Source: Bowmanella pacifica
Lineage (GTDB): Bacteria > Pseudomonadota > Gammaproteobacteria > Enterobacterales > Alteromonadaceae
Direction: 5' to 3'
DNA length: 64,000 nucleotides
Assembly: GCF_014645355.1 (NCBI RefSeq)
Contig: NZ_BMLS01000001.1
Span: 992,001 to 1,056,000, forward strand
The position numbers were made by a program, and so were the translations under genes. The notes under the pieces were generated by a model, which was given only the letters and a program-made list of their open reading frames with translations, ran no database searches and was not told the origin of the DNA. Below, one piece after another: positions 29,778-38,563 of this stretch (position 1 is its first letter; every line of letters begins with the position of its first letter).

Positions 29778-30584
29778 CGCCAGCAACTCATCCACCTTAG
29801 TACGCTTGTGGCCCTTCTGGCTGATATAGCGGCCAACCTTCAACTCAGATAAGTTAGCACCCTGATAAATATCGCGGGTCAGTTCCGTATCATGATTGCT
29901 GATCAGCACCGGAATATTGGCATTCTGCATAATATGTCGCGCTTTTTCGGCCAAACTACGCTGCTCATCCAAAGAGAAACCGTTAGTTGCATAGCTAGTG
30001 AAATTGGCGGTACGACTGATAGGTGCATAAGGTGGATCGCAGTAAATAACGTCCCCTTCACCCGCCATAGAAAACACATCGCTAAATGGTAAACAGGTGA
30101 AGGTTGCATACTGCGCCTTGTCGGCAAAGAAATACAACTCAGCTTCGGGAAAATACGGCTGTTTATAGCGCCCAAAGGGTACATTGAATTTGCCGGACAA
30201 GTTATAACGGCACAAGCCGTTGTAGCCGTGGCGATTCAAGTACAAAAACAGTAGCGACCTATGATAGGGATCCCGGCTTTGGTTAAACTCGTCACGCAAA
30301 CGATAGTAAACATCAGACTGGTTATAGGCTGGCGTAAAGTAACGACGAGCATCACGAATATACTGCCCAGGACGGCTTTGCAGTTCCCGATAGAGATTAA
30401 TCAAATCAGGGTTGATGTCATTCAGCAGATAATCAGAATACTGGGTATTGAGAAACACCGAACCCGCCCCGACGAAAGGCTCAATCAGTCGCTGCCCGGT
30501 GGGCAAACGACTGCGAATCTCATTAACCAAAGCGTATTTGCCGCCTGCCCACTTCAAAAAGGCGCGACACTTCTTATTATCCAT
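29694..30584 (-). CDS. dam: DNA adenine methylase Dam
   Basis: This 296-residue alpha-class N6-adenine methyltransferase is expected to act on GATC, as for Dam homologues in this gene context. AdoMet motif AFLKWAGGKYALV opens the protein, EPFVGAGSVFLN follows, and catalytic motif DPPY is in VIYCDPPYAPIS near residue 180. It is about 18 residues longer than E. coli Dam. The polar Gln/Asn-rich C-terminal tail after LLALFHQPV is encoded over the end of the convergent DUF2970 gene. It follows damX in the aroK-aroB-damX-dam order of gammaproteobacteria. Confidence 0.96.
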   Translation of the reverse strand: MDNKKCRAFLKWAGGKYALVNEIRSRLPTGQRLIEPFVGAGSVFLNTQYSDYLLNDINPDLINLYRELQSRPGQYIRDARRYFTPAYNQSDVYYRLRDEFNQSRDPYHRSLLFLYLNRHGYNGLCRYNLSGKFNVPFGRYKQPYFPEAELYFFADKAQYATFTCLPFSDVFSMAGEGDVIYCDPPYAPISRTANFTSYATNGFSLDEQRSLAEKARHIMQNANIPVLISNHDTELTRDIYQGANLSELKVGRYISQKGHKRTKVDELLALFHQPVNQKNQAENKQRDKENTDNQIG

Positions 30585-30649
30585 TCGAGCCGAACGCTGC
30601 TATACAAAGGCAGGATTGTAACTGAAAGCGCCGTTTAATTGGATTAAAT

Positions 30650-32041
30650 TTATTGCGCCTTTAGCAAGTCAATCTCGTTATGCACCTGCCTGACGGTCTT
30701 GGCAAAGGGGTTTTCTGACTGCACAGCAACGGGCAACGAATGAATATAAGTGCGTGCTTGCTCCAAGCTTTCAAATGACTGGTTACTCAGCACAACATGC
30801 CACGGGCCACCATAACGTCGCGTTTCATATCGCCAGGTCTGGCCTTCCATCTGGTTAGCCTGAATAAAACGCTGCAACAAGCTTGGATCGCTGGCGGCAG
30901 ACAACTGCAAGACAAATGCTGTCGGCGGCAATGCCAATACTTCAGCTGCATTCCACAGTGAAGTCTCACTTAAGGCCGGCACCTGAGGCGCTTCAGGAAG
31001 GCTTTCGGTAGTGATCTCACTAGCCACGCTTGCAACAGTTTCGATATTTGCCTCTGATTCGCGTTCCCGGAGTTGCAGCTCTTGCGCCGGGGGCTGGATT
31101 TTCTCAGCCTGGCTCTGCCAGTCTGCCACTAATTCATCAGCGCTGTCGGCATCGGCTTGAGGCTGCTCTAGGCTGACTTGCACCGGAGACTCGCTGAGCA
31201 GGTCTGCTGGGGGCGGCAGCATTTGTTGTGCTTGAGGCTCGGGTAGCTCAACGCTTGGCGACACTGCGTCAGGTTCGACCTTTGCTGCCTCAACAGGCAC
31301 TGTAGCTGGCACGTCAACCTGCGACTGAATATTTTTCGTCCAAAACGCATTGAGCTCTGCTTGATAAAACCAGCCTAGCACGCCACTGAAACTGCCTAAA
31401 AACACAAAGACAATAACCAGACGCAACATCATGCTGTACCGTTTCGGTAGGTCCTTTTGCTCAACCTGCTCTTGCCTGGCAGCCAACCTGGCATTAAAGG
31501 CCTGACGCTTCTGGGCAATCATGCGCTCTAACTCTGTGCCCGACAGCGCATCTTGTTCGGTAAAGTTATAATTTACCTGGATAGGTCTTGCCGGTCCGGG
31601 CAGTAAGGGAGTAATGCGCTCAACCCAAGGCAAACTGCCAAATAAAATCACACACAAAGGCTGCTCGTGCATCTTCTGCACCAGTTGCCAAAGCTCTCTC
31701 AGCAGCTCATCGGGTAACGCATCAGCAGCACTAATGCAGATCAGCATAGGCTGGGGATCGTTATCGAGTAATTTATCTAGGGTTTGGGATAAGGGACGAC
31801 GAGGGTCAAGACTGATATTGCCGATGAGTTGATTAACCAAGGTTTGGCGATAAGAGGCGGCTTCTTTGCCAGTGCTGGCTTTGATATAGGCCAGATTCAG
31901 CTCGTCGCCCTGGCTGGCGAGAAACTCGCCAACAAAGACTTGCTGGTGTCCTTCCCCTTCACCAGCCACGAGGATAAGACCAGAAGCAAAGCTGGTCAGA
32001 TGCGACAGTCGTCTATGTAAATCAACAAAGGCTTTTTGCAC
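30650..32041 (-). CDS. damX: SPOR-domain cell-division protein DamX
   Basis: This 463-residue protein has an N-terminal P-loop-like/AAA-like region (about 1-190; LILVAGEGEGHQQVFVGEFL), one membrane helix (about 208-228; MLRLVIVFVFLGSFSGVLGW), a long Glu/Pro/Gln-rich periplasmic linker (about 235-370), and a SPOR domain (about 378-455; FVLQLSAASDPSLLQRFI, WHVVLSNQSFESLEQARTYI). SPOR domains bind denuded septal peptidoglycan, so it should sit at the division site. Position between aroB and dam supports the name. Confidence 0.92.
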   Translation of the reverse strand: MQKAFVDLHRRLSHLTSFASGLILVAGEGEGHQQVFVGEFLASQGDELNLAYIKASTGKEAASYRQTLVNQLIGNISLDPRRPLSQTLDKLLDNDPQPMLICISAADALPDELLRELWQLVQKMHEQPLCVILFGSLPWVERITPLLPGPARPIQVNYNFTEQDALSGTELERMIAQKRQAFNARLAARQEQVEQKDLPKRYSMMLRLVIVFVFLGSFSGVLGWFYQAELNAFWTKNIQSQVDVPATVPVEAAKVEPDAVSPSVELPEPQAQQMLPPPADLLSESPVQVSLEQPQADADSADELVADWQSQAEKIQPPAQELQLRERESEANIETVASVASEITTESLPEAPQVPALSETSLWNAAEVLALPPTAFVLQLSAASDPSLLQRFIQANQMEGQTWRYETRRYGGPWHVVLSNQSFESLEQARTYIHSLPVAVQSENPFAKTVRQVHNEIDLLKAQ

Positions 32042-32061
32042 AAGGCGGTTCCCAACAAGGG

Positions 32062-33129
32062 CTACGCCAACACCTGTTGAAGCAGCCCGTCCTCAATATC
32101 ATCTGTTACCACGGCACTACCGATACTGGTTGGGATCACGAAGCGAATTCGATTCGCCTGGACCTTTTTGTCATGGCGCATATGGCGCATGAAGGCCTCA
32201 TAACCCATATCATCCGGGGCGCTTACCGGCAAATCAAACGCTACCAACAGTTCCCGAATGCGACAAAGATCTGACGCTGACAACCAGTTTTTGTGCTGTG
32301 CAACTTCAGAAGCAAGAACAATGCCTGCTGCCACCGCTTCACCGTGTAACCAGTTCCCATAACCCTGCTCCGCTTCAATGGCGTGACCAAAGGTGTGGCC
32401 AAGATTGAGCAATGCACGAAGACCGCTTTCGCGTTCATCTTTGGCAACAATCTCCGCTTTAATCTCGCAGCAGCGACTGATCACTTGCTGGAGTAGAGCT
32501 TGCTGCTTAGCTTTCAGACCTTCTTGATTGTCTTCTAACCAGCTAAAGAACGCAGCGTCGTAAATAACGCCATACTTGATGACCTCAGCCATGCCCGCAG
32601 CAAACTCACGCTTAGGTAAGCTGCATAGGGTCATCGTATCGATGATCACAGCTTGCGGCTGATAAAAGGCGCCGATCATATTCTTACCCAAGGGGTGATT
32701 CACGGCCGTTTTACCGCCCACCGAAGAGTCAACCTGGGATAGTAAGGTTGTGGGTACCTGAATAAAAGGAATGCCACGCTGGTAGCACGCGGCCACAAAG
32801 CCGGTTAAATCACCAATAACACCACCACCAAAAGCAATCAGGGTGGTATCACGGGCAGCCTGAATTTCCAGCAGTCTGCTGATCACAGACTCGAAACTTT
32901 GCAAAGACTTATACTGCTCACCATCAGGCAAGACTATGGTTTCAACTTGCAAGCCTTCGAGCAGTTCACGCATCAGGGCGCCATGCAATACGTCAACAAC
33001 CTGATTGGTAATCACCACAACTTTTGCAGTGTTCAGGTGCTGGCGAAGTACATTAGGTTGACGCAACAGGTTGGCGTCGATGTAGATGGGGTAGCTACGC
33101 TCACCCAGTTCAACATTCAATTGGTTCAT
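32062..33129 (-). CDS. aroB: 3-dehydroquinate synthase
   Basis: This 355-residue NAD- and Zn-dependent enzyme forms 3-dehydroquinate from DAHP, step two of the shikimate pathway. FGGGVIGDLTGFVAACYQRGI is shared with AroB; zinc-binding residues are in the GHTFGHAIEAEQGYGNWLHGEAVAAG segment. Length is normal (E. coli 362). It lies 26 bp after aroK and 20 bp before damX, so the three are probably co-transcribed. Confidence 0.97.
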   Translation of the reverse strand: MNQLNVELGERSYPIYIDANLLRQPNVLRQHLNTAKVVVITNQVVDVLHGALMRELLEGLQVETIVLPDGEQYKSLQSFESVISRLLEIQAARDTTLIAFGGGVIGDLTGFVAACYQRGIPFIQVPTTLLSQVDSSVGGKTAVNHPLGKNMIGAFYQPQAVIIDTMTLCSLPKREFAAGMAEVIKYGVIYDAAFFSWLEDNQEGLKAKQQALLQQVISRCCEIKAEIVAKDERESGLRALLNLGHTFGHAIEAEQGYGNWLHGEAVAAGIVLASEVAQHKNWLSASDLCRIRELLVAFDLPVSAPDDMGYEAFMRHMRHDKKVQANRIRFVIPTSIGSAVVTDDIEDGLLQQVLA

Positions 33130-33155
33130 GAGCGTAGCCTCGCAAAATGTAGAAA

Positions 33156-33671
33156 TTAGAGCCCGATCTTCTCGATAATTTGCGTTGCGACCGAGCGTGC
33201 ACTCTGGTCGTCAGTCTGCACAACATAATCGGCCACTTCCTCATACAGCGGATTACGTTCCTCAGCCAGATTGCGCAGTACAACCTCAGGATCGTTATTT
33301 TGCAGCAGTGGGCGACGCTTATCACGCTGAGTACGCGCGACCTGCTTGTCGATAGTGGTTTGCAGGTAAACGACTATACCTCTGGCCGCCAGTCTGTTGC
33401 GGACATTCTTACTGATTACCGAACCACCGCCTGTTGCCAGTACAATGCCCTGCTTTTCAGTCAGATCATTAATGACGTCTTCTTCACGTTGACGGAAACC
33501 TTCTTCGCCTTCAATATCAAACACCCAGGCAATATCAGCACCGGTACGGCGTTCAATTTCCTGATCAGAATCGAAGAATTCCAAGTGAAGTTCATCTGCA
33601 AGATGCTTACCAATGGTGCTTTTGCCGGCACCCATAGGTCCAACTAGAAAGATATTACGTTTTTCAGCCAT
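33156..33671 (-). CDS. aroK: Shikimate kinase I
   Basis: This 171-residue P-loop kinase phosphorylates shikimate. The Walker A is [15 protein letters not shown] (about 11-25), the substrate-binding [14 protein letters not shown] and lid region RDKRRPLLQ are present. Length matches E. coli AroK (173). It is the first gene of the aroK-aroB-damX-dam run. A gap of 217 bp with the pilQ terminator separates it from the pil operon upstream. Confidence 0.97.
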   Translation of the reverse strand: MAEKRNIFLVGPMGAGKSTIGKHLADELHLEFFDSDQEIERRTGADIAWVFDIEGEEGFRQREEDVINDLTEKQGIVLATGGGSVISKNVRNRLAARGIVVYLQTTIDKQVARTQRDKRRPLLQNNDPEVVLRNLAEERNPLYEEVADYVVQTDDQSARSVATQIIEKIGL

Positions 33672-33860
33672 CTCTGTTTATGTCACACAACTAAAATTGA
33701 AAATGGATAAACTCAACCCCCGGTCGAATTTCAGGAGCGGGATTATCTCAGTTAAGCCGCTAGTTATGCAAGTTTTGATGGCCTTTTAATCCATTTCCCC
33801 TAAGCCGATGGCTTAAGCCTGCAAAATATCGGAAAACACGGTGGGTTAAAAAGAAGGGAA

Positions 33861-33882
33861 ACGGGAAGGCACGCCTTCCCGT
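33861..33882 (-). terminator. Terminator of the pil operon
   Basis: ACGGGAAGGC / GCCTTCCCGT form a 9-bp stem with a 4-nt loop, 7 bases past the pilQ stop codon. On the minus strand it is followed by TTTCCCTTCTTTTT. Confidence 0.8.
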
Positions 33883-33888
33883 CAAAAC

Positions 33889-35649
33889 TTAAAGCTCCTG
33901 GGTCATAATGCGCGGCGTTACAAAGATAAGTAGTTCGCGTTTTTCATTAAAATCCCGAGAGTTCTTAAACAAGTTACCCACCAGTGGCAAGTCTCCCAAC
34001 AAGGGAACCTGACTGACTGCTTTAATCAGGTTTTGTTGAAAAATACCGCCCAATACCACAGTTTCGCCATTTTCAACCAACACCTGGGTTGAAATTTCCT
34101 GGGTATCAATGGCCACAGCCGGGCCGGTAGAGGTCTGCACTGTATCACCGCGGGTGTCCTGGGTGACCACCAGATCCAGAATAATACGATTATCCGGCGT
34201 GATATGTGGCGTCACTTTAAGACTCAACACGGCCTTTTTAAATTCAACAGAGGTTGCCCCGCTTGACGTTGCCTGCACATAAGGAATCTCGGTACCTTGC
34301 TCTATATAGGCCTCATGCTGATTGGCCACGGTAATACGAGGACTGGCGATAATTTCACCTTTATTTTCCTGCTCTAGGGCAGACAATTCCAAATCCAGAA
34401 TAGTGCCATCGGCCAGCTTGGCGATGTGGAAACCAATACGTCCCGCGGATGTACCTGCAACAGGCAGGTTCACGTTCAAACGGTTAGCCAAGTCAGGAAT
34501 AGTACCTCCGGCGATAGCTTCCGCTCCTTCGAGAGACCCGGACACGCCATCTGTATCTTGTTGATCACTAAAGCCCCAACGCACACCAAGTTGTTCATCC
34601 ACATTGTCACGCACTGTCACCATGCGGGATTCAATCAATACCTGCTTAATCGGAATATCCAGTTGTTTCACCATGGCTTTGGCTTCTTCAACATATTCCT
34701 GACTATCACGAATTAACAAGGAATTAGTACGATTGTCCACGTTAACTGTGCCACGGGCGCTGAGAATACCGCCTTCGCCAGACTTGAGAATGGTCGCCAT
34801 CTCAGCAGCTTTGGCATAATTAATCTGGATGGTTTCAGACTTTAATGGCGCCAAATCAGCAACCTGCTGTTGTGACTGCAAGCGCTGGGTCTCACGGGAA
34901 GCCAACTCTTCTGCCGGGGCTACCAGCAGAATATTCCCTTCCATACGCTTATCCAGGCCTTTAATTTTTAAGATCATCCCCAGCGCCTGATCCCAGGGCA
35001 CATTGGCTAAGTTAATAGTCACGTTGCCTGTCACCGTATCTGTGGTGACCAGGTTAAAACCATTGATCTGAGCAATAACCTGCAACACCTGGCGAACCGG
35101 CACATCCTGAAAATCCAGCGATATGGGCGCACCGCTGTAATTAGGATCGACTTGCTTTTGCGCCACGGCAGCTTGCACAGGTTTATCCACCTCAACCACC
35201 AGTACGTTGCCATTTTTTTGATGGCGGAACTGCAAGTCGCCTTGCATGGCAAACACTACGCGGCTGCCTTTTTGCTGTTGGAAGGTTTCCAGCCACTCTA
35301 CCGGCGTACCAAATTCGCTGACATCCAGTTTGTAAAGTAAGTCATCAGCCAGCTGTGTATCCGGCAACATCAGTTCCAGGCCGTCTTTACTTTTAGCCAG
35401 AGCAGCATTGAATTGGTCATTATCAAACTGCATCTGAATACGCGCACCGCCATTTTGATTGCGCGTAAAGTCCAGGGTTGTCATGGTATGGGGCAGGGTA
35501 ACATTTGCCTGCGGATCAACCAGCTCGACATCTTGTGCCTGTGCGAGTTGAGATTTGACGCCCATCAGGCTAGCCAGAACAACCAACATATAAGGCAGCA
35601 GCCGATTACGTTTATTGAGTTTTTTGTTGAATATAAACCGCTCAGACAT
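33889..35649 (-). CDS. pilQ: Type IV pilus secretin PilQ
   Basis: This 586-residue outer-membrane secretin has an N-terminal signal peptide (about 18-40), one AMIN-type domain, an STN/N0 region (SLDFQDVPVRQVLQVIAQI), an N1 domain and the secretin pore (about 400-583; VPLLGDLPLVGNLFKN, then LLIFVTPRI). It forms the channel through which the pilus passes. It is shorter than Pseudomonas PilQ (about 714), which carries two AMIN repeats. It overlaps pilP by eight bases and is last in pilMNOPQ. Confidence 0.95.
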   Translation of the reverse strand: MSERFIFNKKLNKRNRLLPYMLVVLASLMGVKSQLAQAQDVELVDPQANVTLPHTMTTLDFTRNQNGGARIQMQFDNDQFNAALAKSKDGLELMLPDTQLADDLLYKLDVSEFGTPVEWLETFQQQKGSRVVFAMQGDLQFRHQKNGNVLVVEVDKPVQAAVAQKQVDPNYSGAPISLDFQDVPVRQVLQVIAQINGFNLVTTDTVTGNVTINLANVPWDQALGMILKIKGLDKRMEGNILLVAPAEELASRETQRLQSQQQVADLAPLKSETIQINYAKAAEMATILKSGEGGILSARGTVNVDNRTNSLLIRDSQEYVEEAKAMVKQLDIPIKQVLIESRMVTVRDNVDEQLGVRWGFSDQQDTDGVSGSLEGAEAIAGGTIPDLANRLNVNLPVAGTSAGRIGFHIAKLADGTILDLELSALEQENKGEIIASPRITVANQHEAYIEQGTEIPYVQATSSGATSVEFKKAVLSLKVTPHITPDNRIILDLVVTQDTRGDTVQTSTGPAVAIDTQEISTQVLVENGETVVLGGIFQQNLIKAVSQVPLLGDLPLVGNLFKNSRDFNEKRELLIFVTPRIMTQEL

Positions 35650-36181
35650 TCTTCTGTTCTCCTGCCGCTTGTGACACTGTTAGCGTGGCCTGTTTTTCCT
35701 GCCAGCATCCGGTGCCATCGGGCAGCATTTCTATAATGGATACCTTTCCGTCCCTGATGGAAGTAATACGCCCAAAAAACAGTCCGAGATGATCCCCGGC
35801 TTTTGCCTTATGTAACGTACCGTCGTTGGCCTGAATCAACGCCCAGGTCTGTTGCTGCCGGGTAAAGAATCCCTTGATCGACAGCGCATCTGTACCATAT
35901 TGCTCCAGAGGTTGTTTGGCCCGGCTAAAATCCGGTTGCAAACAATTTGCTTTGGCCGTTTGTATCGTTTCCGCCGTAATACCAGACAAACGTTGGAAGG
36001 GGCTACGCTTATCAGCGACCTGATACTCAAAAGCCGGCGTTTTACTAAAGGTAGGATAAGGCTCGATGCTAATTTGAGTGCTCTGTTTAACTTGTACCAC
36101 AAAGTCCTGCAAATCCTGCATATCGGATTGGCACCCCATCAGGGTCCCCGCCGCTATCAAGCCTAAAACATAACGCTTCAT
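35642..36181 (-). CDS. pilP: Type IV pilus lipoprotein PilP
   Basis: This 179-residue lipoprotein (MKRYVLGLIAAGTLMGC, Cys17) has a disordered linker, then a C-terminal PilP domain (about 75-170; LSIKGFFTRQQQTWALIQANDG, VHKAKAGDHLG-like LHKAKAGDHLGLFFGRITSI). It docks PilQ to the PilMNO inner-membrane complex. It overlaps pilQ by 8 bases and pilO by 4. Confidence 0.93.
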   Translation of the reverse strand: MKRYVLGLIAAGTLMGCQSDMQDLQDFVVQVKQSTQISIEPYPTFSKTPAFEYQVADKRSPFQRLSGITAETIQTAKANCLQPDFSRAKQPLEQYGTDALSIKGFFTRQQQTWALIQANDGTLHKAKAGDHLGLFFGRITSIRDGKVSIIEMLPDGTGCWQEKQATLTVSQAAGEQKNV

Positions 36182-36786
36182 TTACCGCCCTCCCGAACAT
36201 TAGTACTGGAGGTTCTGTATGTCTTCGCTTGTAAGCTGAGCTTGAGGCCGTCGCCTTCCTGATTCAAATCAAAATCATGCACGGTGACAATACGCGGTAA
36301 ACCGGCAACATCGGCCAGAAACTGACCAAATTCATGATAACTGCCACTGACCTCCATCTGAATGGGAAGCTCGGTATAAAATTCCTTGGGAATTTCTTTC
36401 TGCCAGTTCAGCAGCTTGAAGTTCAGTCCAGCTGACGTCCCCACGAAAGTAATATCATCCAGCAACCCCGGAGTTTCATTGCTGGTTGGCAGAGACTTAA
36501 GCATTGAAGAGAAGTCCTGCTGAATTTTGGCCAACTGCTCTTCATAGGCCTGCAAATTAACAGCAATCCGATATTTGGCTTCAAAGGTTTGCTTCAATTC
36601 CGCTTCTTTTTGTTCGGCACTGGCCAACACCGGCAACTTGTCATTTACCAGCAGGTAGTAGCCCAGCACACTAACCAACACAGCCAAGACCAGCGCCACC
36701 AACGCTTTGACCTCAAATGGCCATATGGCCACCTGTTCAAAGTCCAGGTCGTTCATTTCCTTCAGTTTATTGAAATCAAATTTCAT
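36178..36786 (-). CDS. pilO: Type IV pilus assembly protein PilO
   Basis: This 202-residue protein has a short cytoplasmic tail, one membrane helix (about 27-48; VKALVALVLAVLVSVLGYYLLV), a coiled coil and a ferredoxin-like periplasmic domain (ISGSYHEFG-type segment MEVSGSYHEFGQFLADVAGLPRIV). It pairs with PilN in the alignment complex. It overlaps both neighbours, consistent with translational coupling. Confidence 0.93.
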   Translation of the reverse strand: MKFDFNKLKEMNDLDFEQVAIWPFEVKALVALVLAVLVSVLGYYLLVNDKLPVLASAEQKEAELKQTFEAKYRIAVNLQAYEEQLAKIQQDFSSMLKSLPTSNETPGLLDDITFVGTSAGLNFKLLNWQKEIPKEFYTELPIQMEVSGSYHEFGQFLADVAGLPRIVTVHDFDLNQEGDGLKLSLQAKTYRTSSTNVREGGK

Positions 36787-37373
36787 TATTTTTTCCCCTC
36801 GCTGGTACCGGCCGTCAGTATTTCCGGCGCGACACTGGGGCTGATATTGAAGGTCAGCTTGAACTCACTCACTGCATCCGATTTGCTGGTATCAGCTACA
36901 ATCGAGGATAAATCGCCATTGGTAAAGACCTTGGACATTTCGAGGCGACGCATAAATTCCGACAGTCTGTTGTTGGACTCGCTAATCCCCATCACTTCCA
37001 TACGATTGCCTTTACGACTCAGGGTACGAAATGCCACGCCCGGGGGAACGATTCTGGCCAGCTCATCCAGCACATGGGGAGCGGCGTTACGGTTAGCCTG
37101 CAATTGTTCGATCAGCGCCATACGCTGTTCAACCTGCTTTTTCTGCTCTTTGATGTCCTTAATTTTGGCAATTTGTGCATCTAACTGAGCAATCTGCTGG
37201 TTAAGAAAGTTGTTTCGCCCCTGTTGCGCTGCAATCATATTGTCAACGACAACACCAATACCCCAGAAGATAGCCAGGGCCAGCATGGCGACCAGGGCCA
37301 ACATCACAAGGTAGTCTTTTTTGTGCTTCTGACGCTGAACTTCTCGCCAAGGCAGTAAATTTATATATGCCAC
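36786..37373 (-). CDS. pilN: Type IV pilus assembly protein PilN
   Basis: This 195-residue protein begins INLLPWREVQRQ, the conserved N-terminal tail that docks in PilM. One membrane helix (about 22-44), a coiled coil and a periplasmic ferredoxin-like domain follow. It overlaps pilM by 13 bases and pilO by one. Confidence 0.94.
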   Translation of the reverse strand: MAYINLLPWREVQRQKHKKDYLVMLALVAMLALAIFWGIGVVVDNMIAAQQGRNNFLNQQIAQLDAQIAKIKDIKEQKKQVEQRMALIEQLQANRNAAPHVLDELARIVPPGVAFRTLSRKGNRMEVMGISESNNRLSEFMRRLEMSKVFTNGDLSSIVADTSKSDAVSEFKLTFNISPSVAPEILTAGTSEGKK

Positions 37374-38431
37374 GGTGTAAAGCTCCTGTGTGCCAAACCA
37401 ACGGCAATCGCCAATTGTGGAGCCATGCGTTGTAACCCCTCTTCTGATTTATTGTTCTTAATTTGCATCGTACTGAACGGGTTGAAAACTGACACTTGCA
37501 TTGACAGCTCTTGCTCCAATTCTGTGGCAATGCCAGGTAGATTTGCACCACCACCACAGATCAGCAATGTTTGAGGCGGTTTACGGCTGGTTGAAGACAC
37601 ATACATCTGCAAGGCGCGGCTAATCTGCTGTTGTAAGTTCGCCAGATACATTGCCCCATTTTGCTGGCGCCAGCCATCCGGCAGCGTATTGTCCATCAGT
37701 TGCTTTTCCGCTTCGACAAGATCCATGCCGTACACCAGGGCAAGGTCGCGCACCAGGCTATCCATACCAAACGCATGTTCCTTGCTATAGATAACCGTGT
37801 CATTTTCCACCACGGTCAGCAATAATTGACTGGCCCCGATATTGACGCAGCACAGTGGTACATCAGGCAGTTGCTCCGGGCCATAATTGAGTAGTGCGGT
37901 GCCAAGGGCATAACCTTCGACATCCATCACCTTGGGCTCAAATTCCAGCTCCCTTAGTAAAGTGACGCGGCTATCAATCATATCCTTATGGGCTGCACTC
38001 AATAACACATCCACTTTTCCCAAATGAACCTTGCTCTCTCCAAGCTCTTCGAAGTCCACATACACTTCGTCCAGGGGATAGGGGATCAGGCTGTCCGCTT
38101 CAATTTCAATTTGCGCTTCCAGTTCATGGTCCGCCTGGTCGGGGTCCATATACACCACTTTGGTAATTACAGAAGCACCGGACACGGCAGACGCGACGTT
38201 CTTACATTTGGTTTTCAGCGCCATTTTCACTTTTCGAATCGCATTGCTAACCGCATCAAAATCTTTTATCTCCCGGTCAACAAAGGCATTACCTACGATG
38301 GACTCACATGCGTGAGCGATGACTTGCACCTGTCCACCGGAACTGTTCAGCAACACACCCTTAACTGAGCGTGTGCCAATATCTAATCCCAACATGGCAG
38401 GCATTTTTTTGCTGAACAGATTCTCAAGCAC
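37361..38431 (-). CDS. pilM: Type IV pilus assembly ATPase-like PilM
   Basis: This 356-residue actin-like cytoplasmic protein has MLGLDIGTRSVKGVLL (phosphate 1 loop), CCVNIGASQLLLTVV and LLICGGGANLPGI. It binds PilN's N-terminal peptide and joins the pilus motor to the alignment complex. First gene of pilMNOPQ, divergent from mrcA with 132 bp between starts, a conserved arrangement in gammaproteobacteria. Confidence 0.95.
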   Translation of the reverse strand: MLENLFSKKMPAMLGLDIGTRSVKGVLLNSSGGQVQVIAHACESIVGNAFVDREIKDFDAVSNAIRKVKMALKTKCKNVASAVSGASVITKVVYMDPDQADHELEAQIEIEADSLIPYPLDEVYVDFEELGESKVHLGKVDVLLSAAHKDMIDSRVTLLRELEFEPKVMDVEGYALGTALLNYGPEQLPDVPLCCVNIGASQLLLTVVENDTVIYSKEHAFGMDSLVRDLALVYGMDLVEAEKQLMDNTLPDGWRQQNGAMYLANLQQQISRALQMYVSSTSRKPPQTLLICGGGANLPGIATELEQELSMQVSVFNPFSTMQIKNNKSEEGLQRMAPQLAIAVGLAHRSFTPWHI

Positions 38432-38563
38432 GAAGGCTTCCTATTTTGTTAAACTATCTGAAAACCATTATTCACTAATTTTAATTAGTTAATGGTTCTA
38501 ATAACGGTACATAGGTATAAAATATAAGCCATTTCTTTAGAAATGCTCTGATAACATAAATTT

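Noticed and set aside
36589-37188. 199-codon plus-strand frame opposite pilN/pilO
   Set aside because: Antisense shadow of two clear pil genes with no ribosome site or domain.
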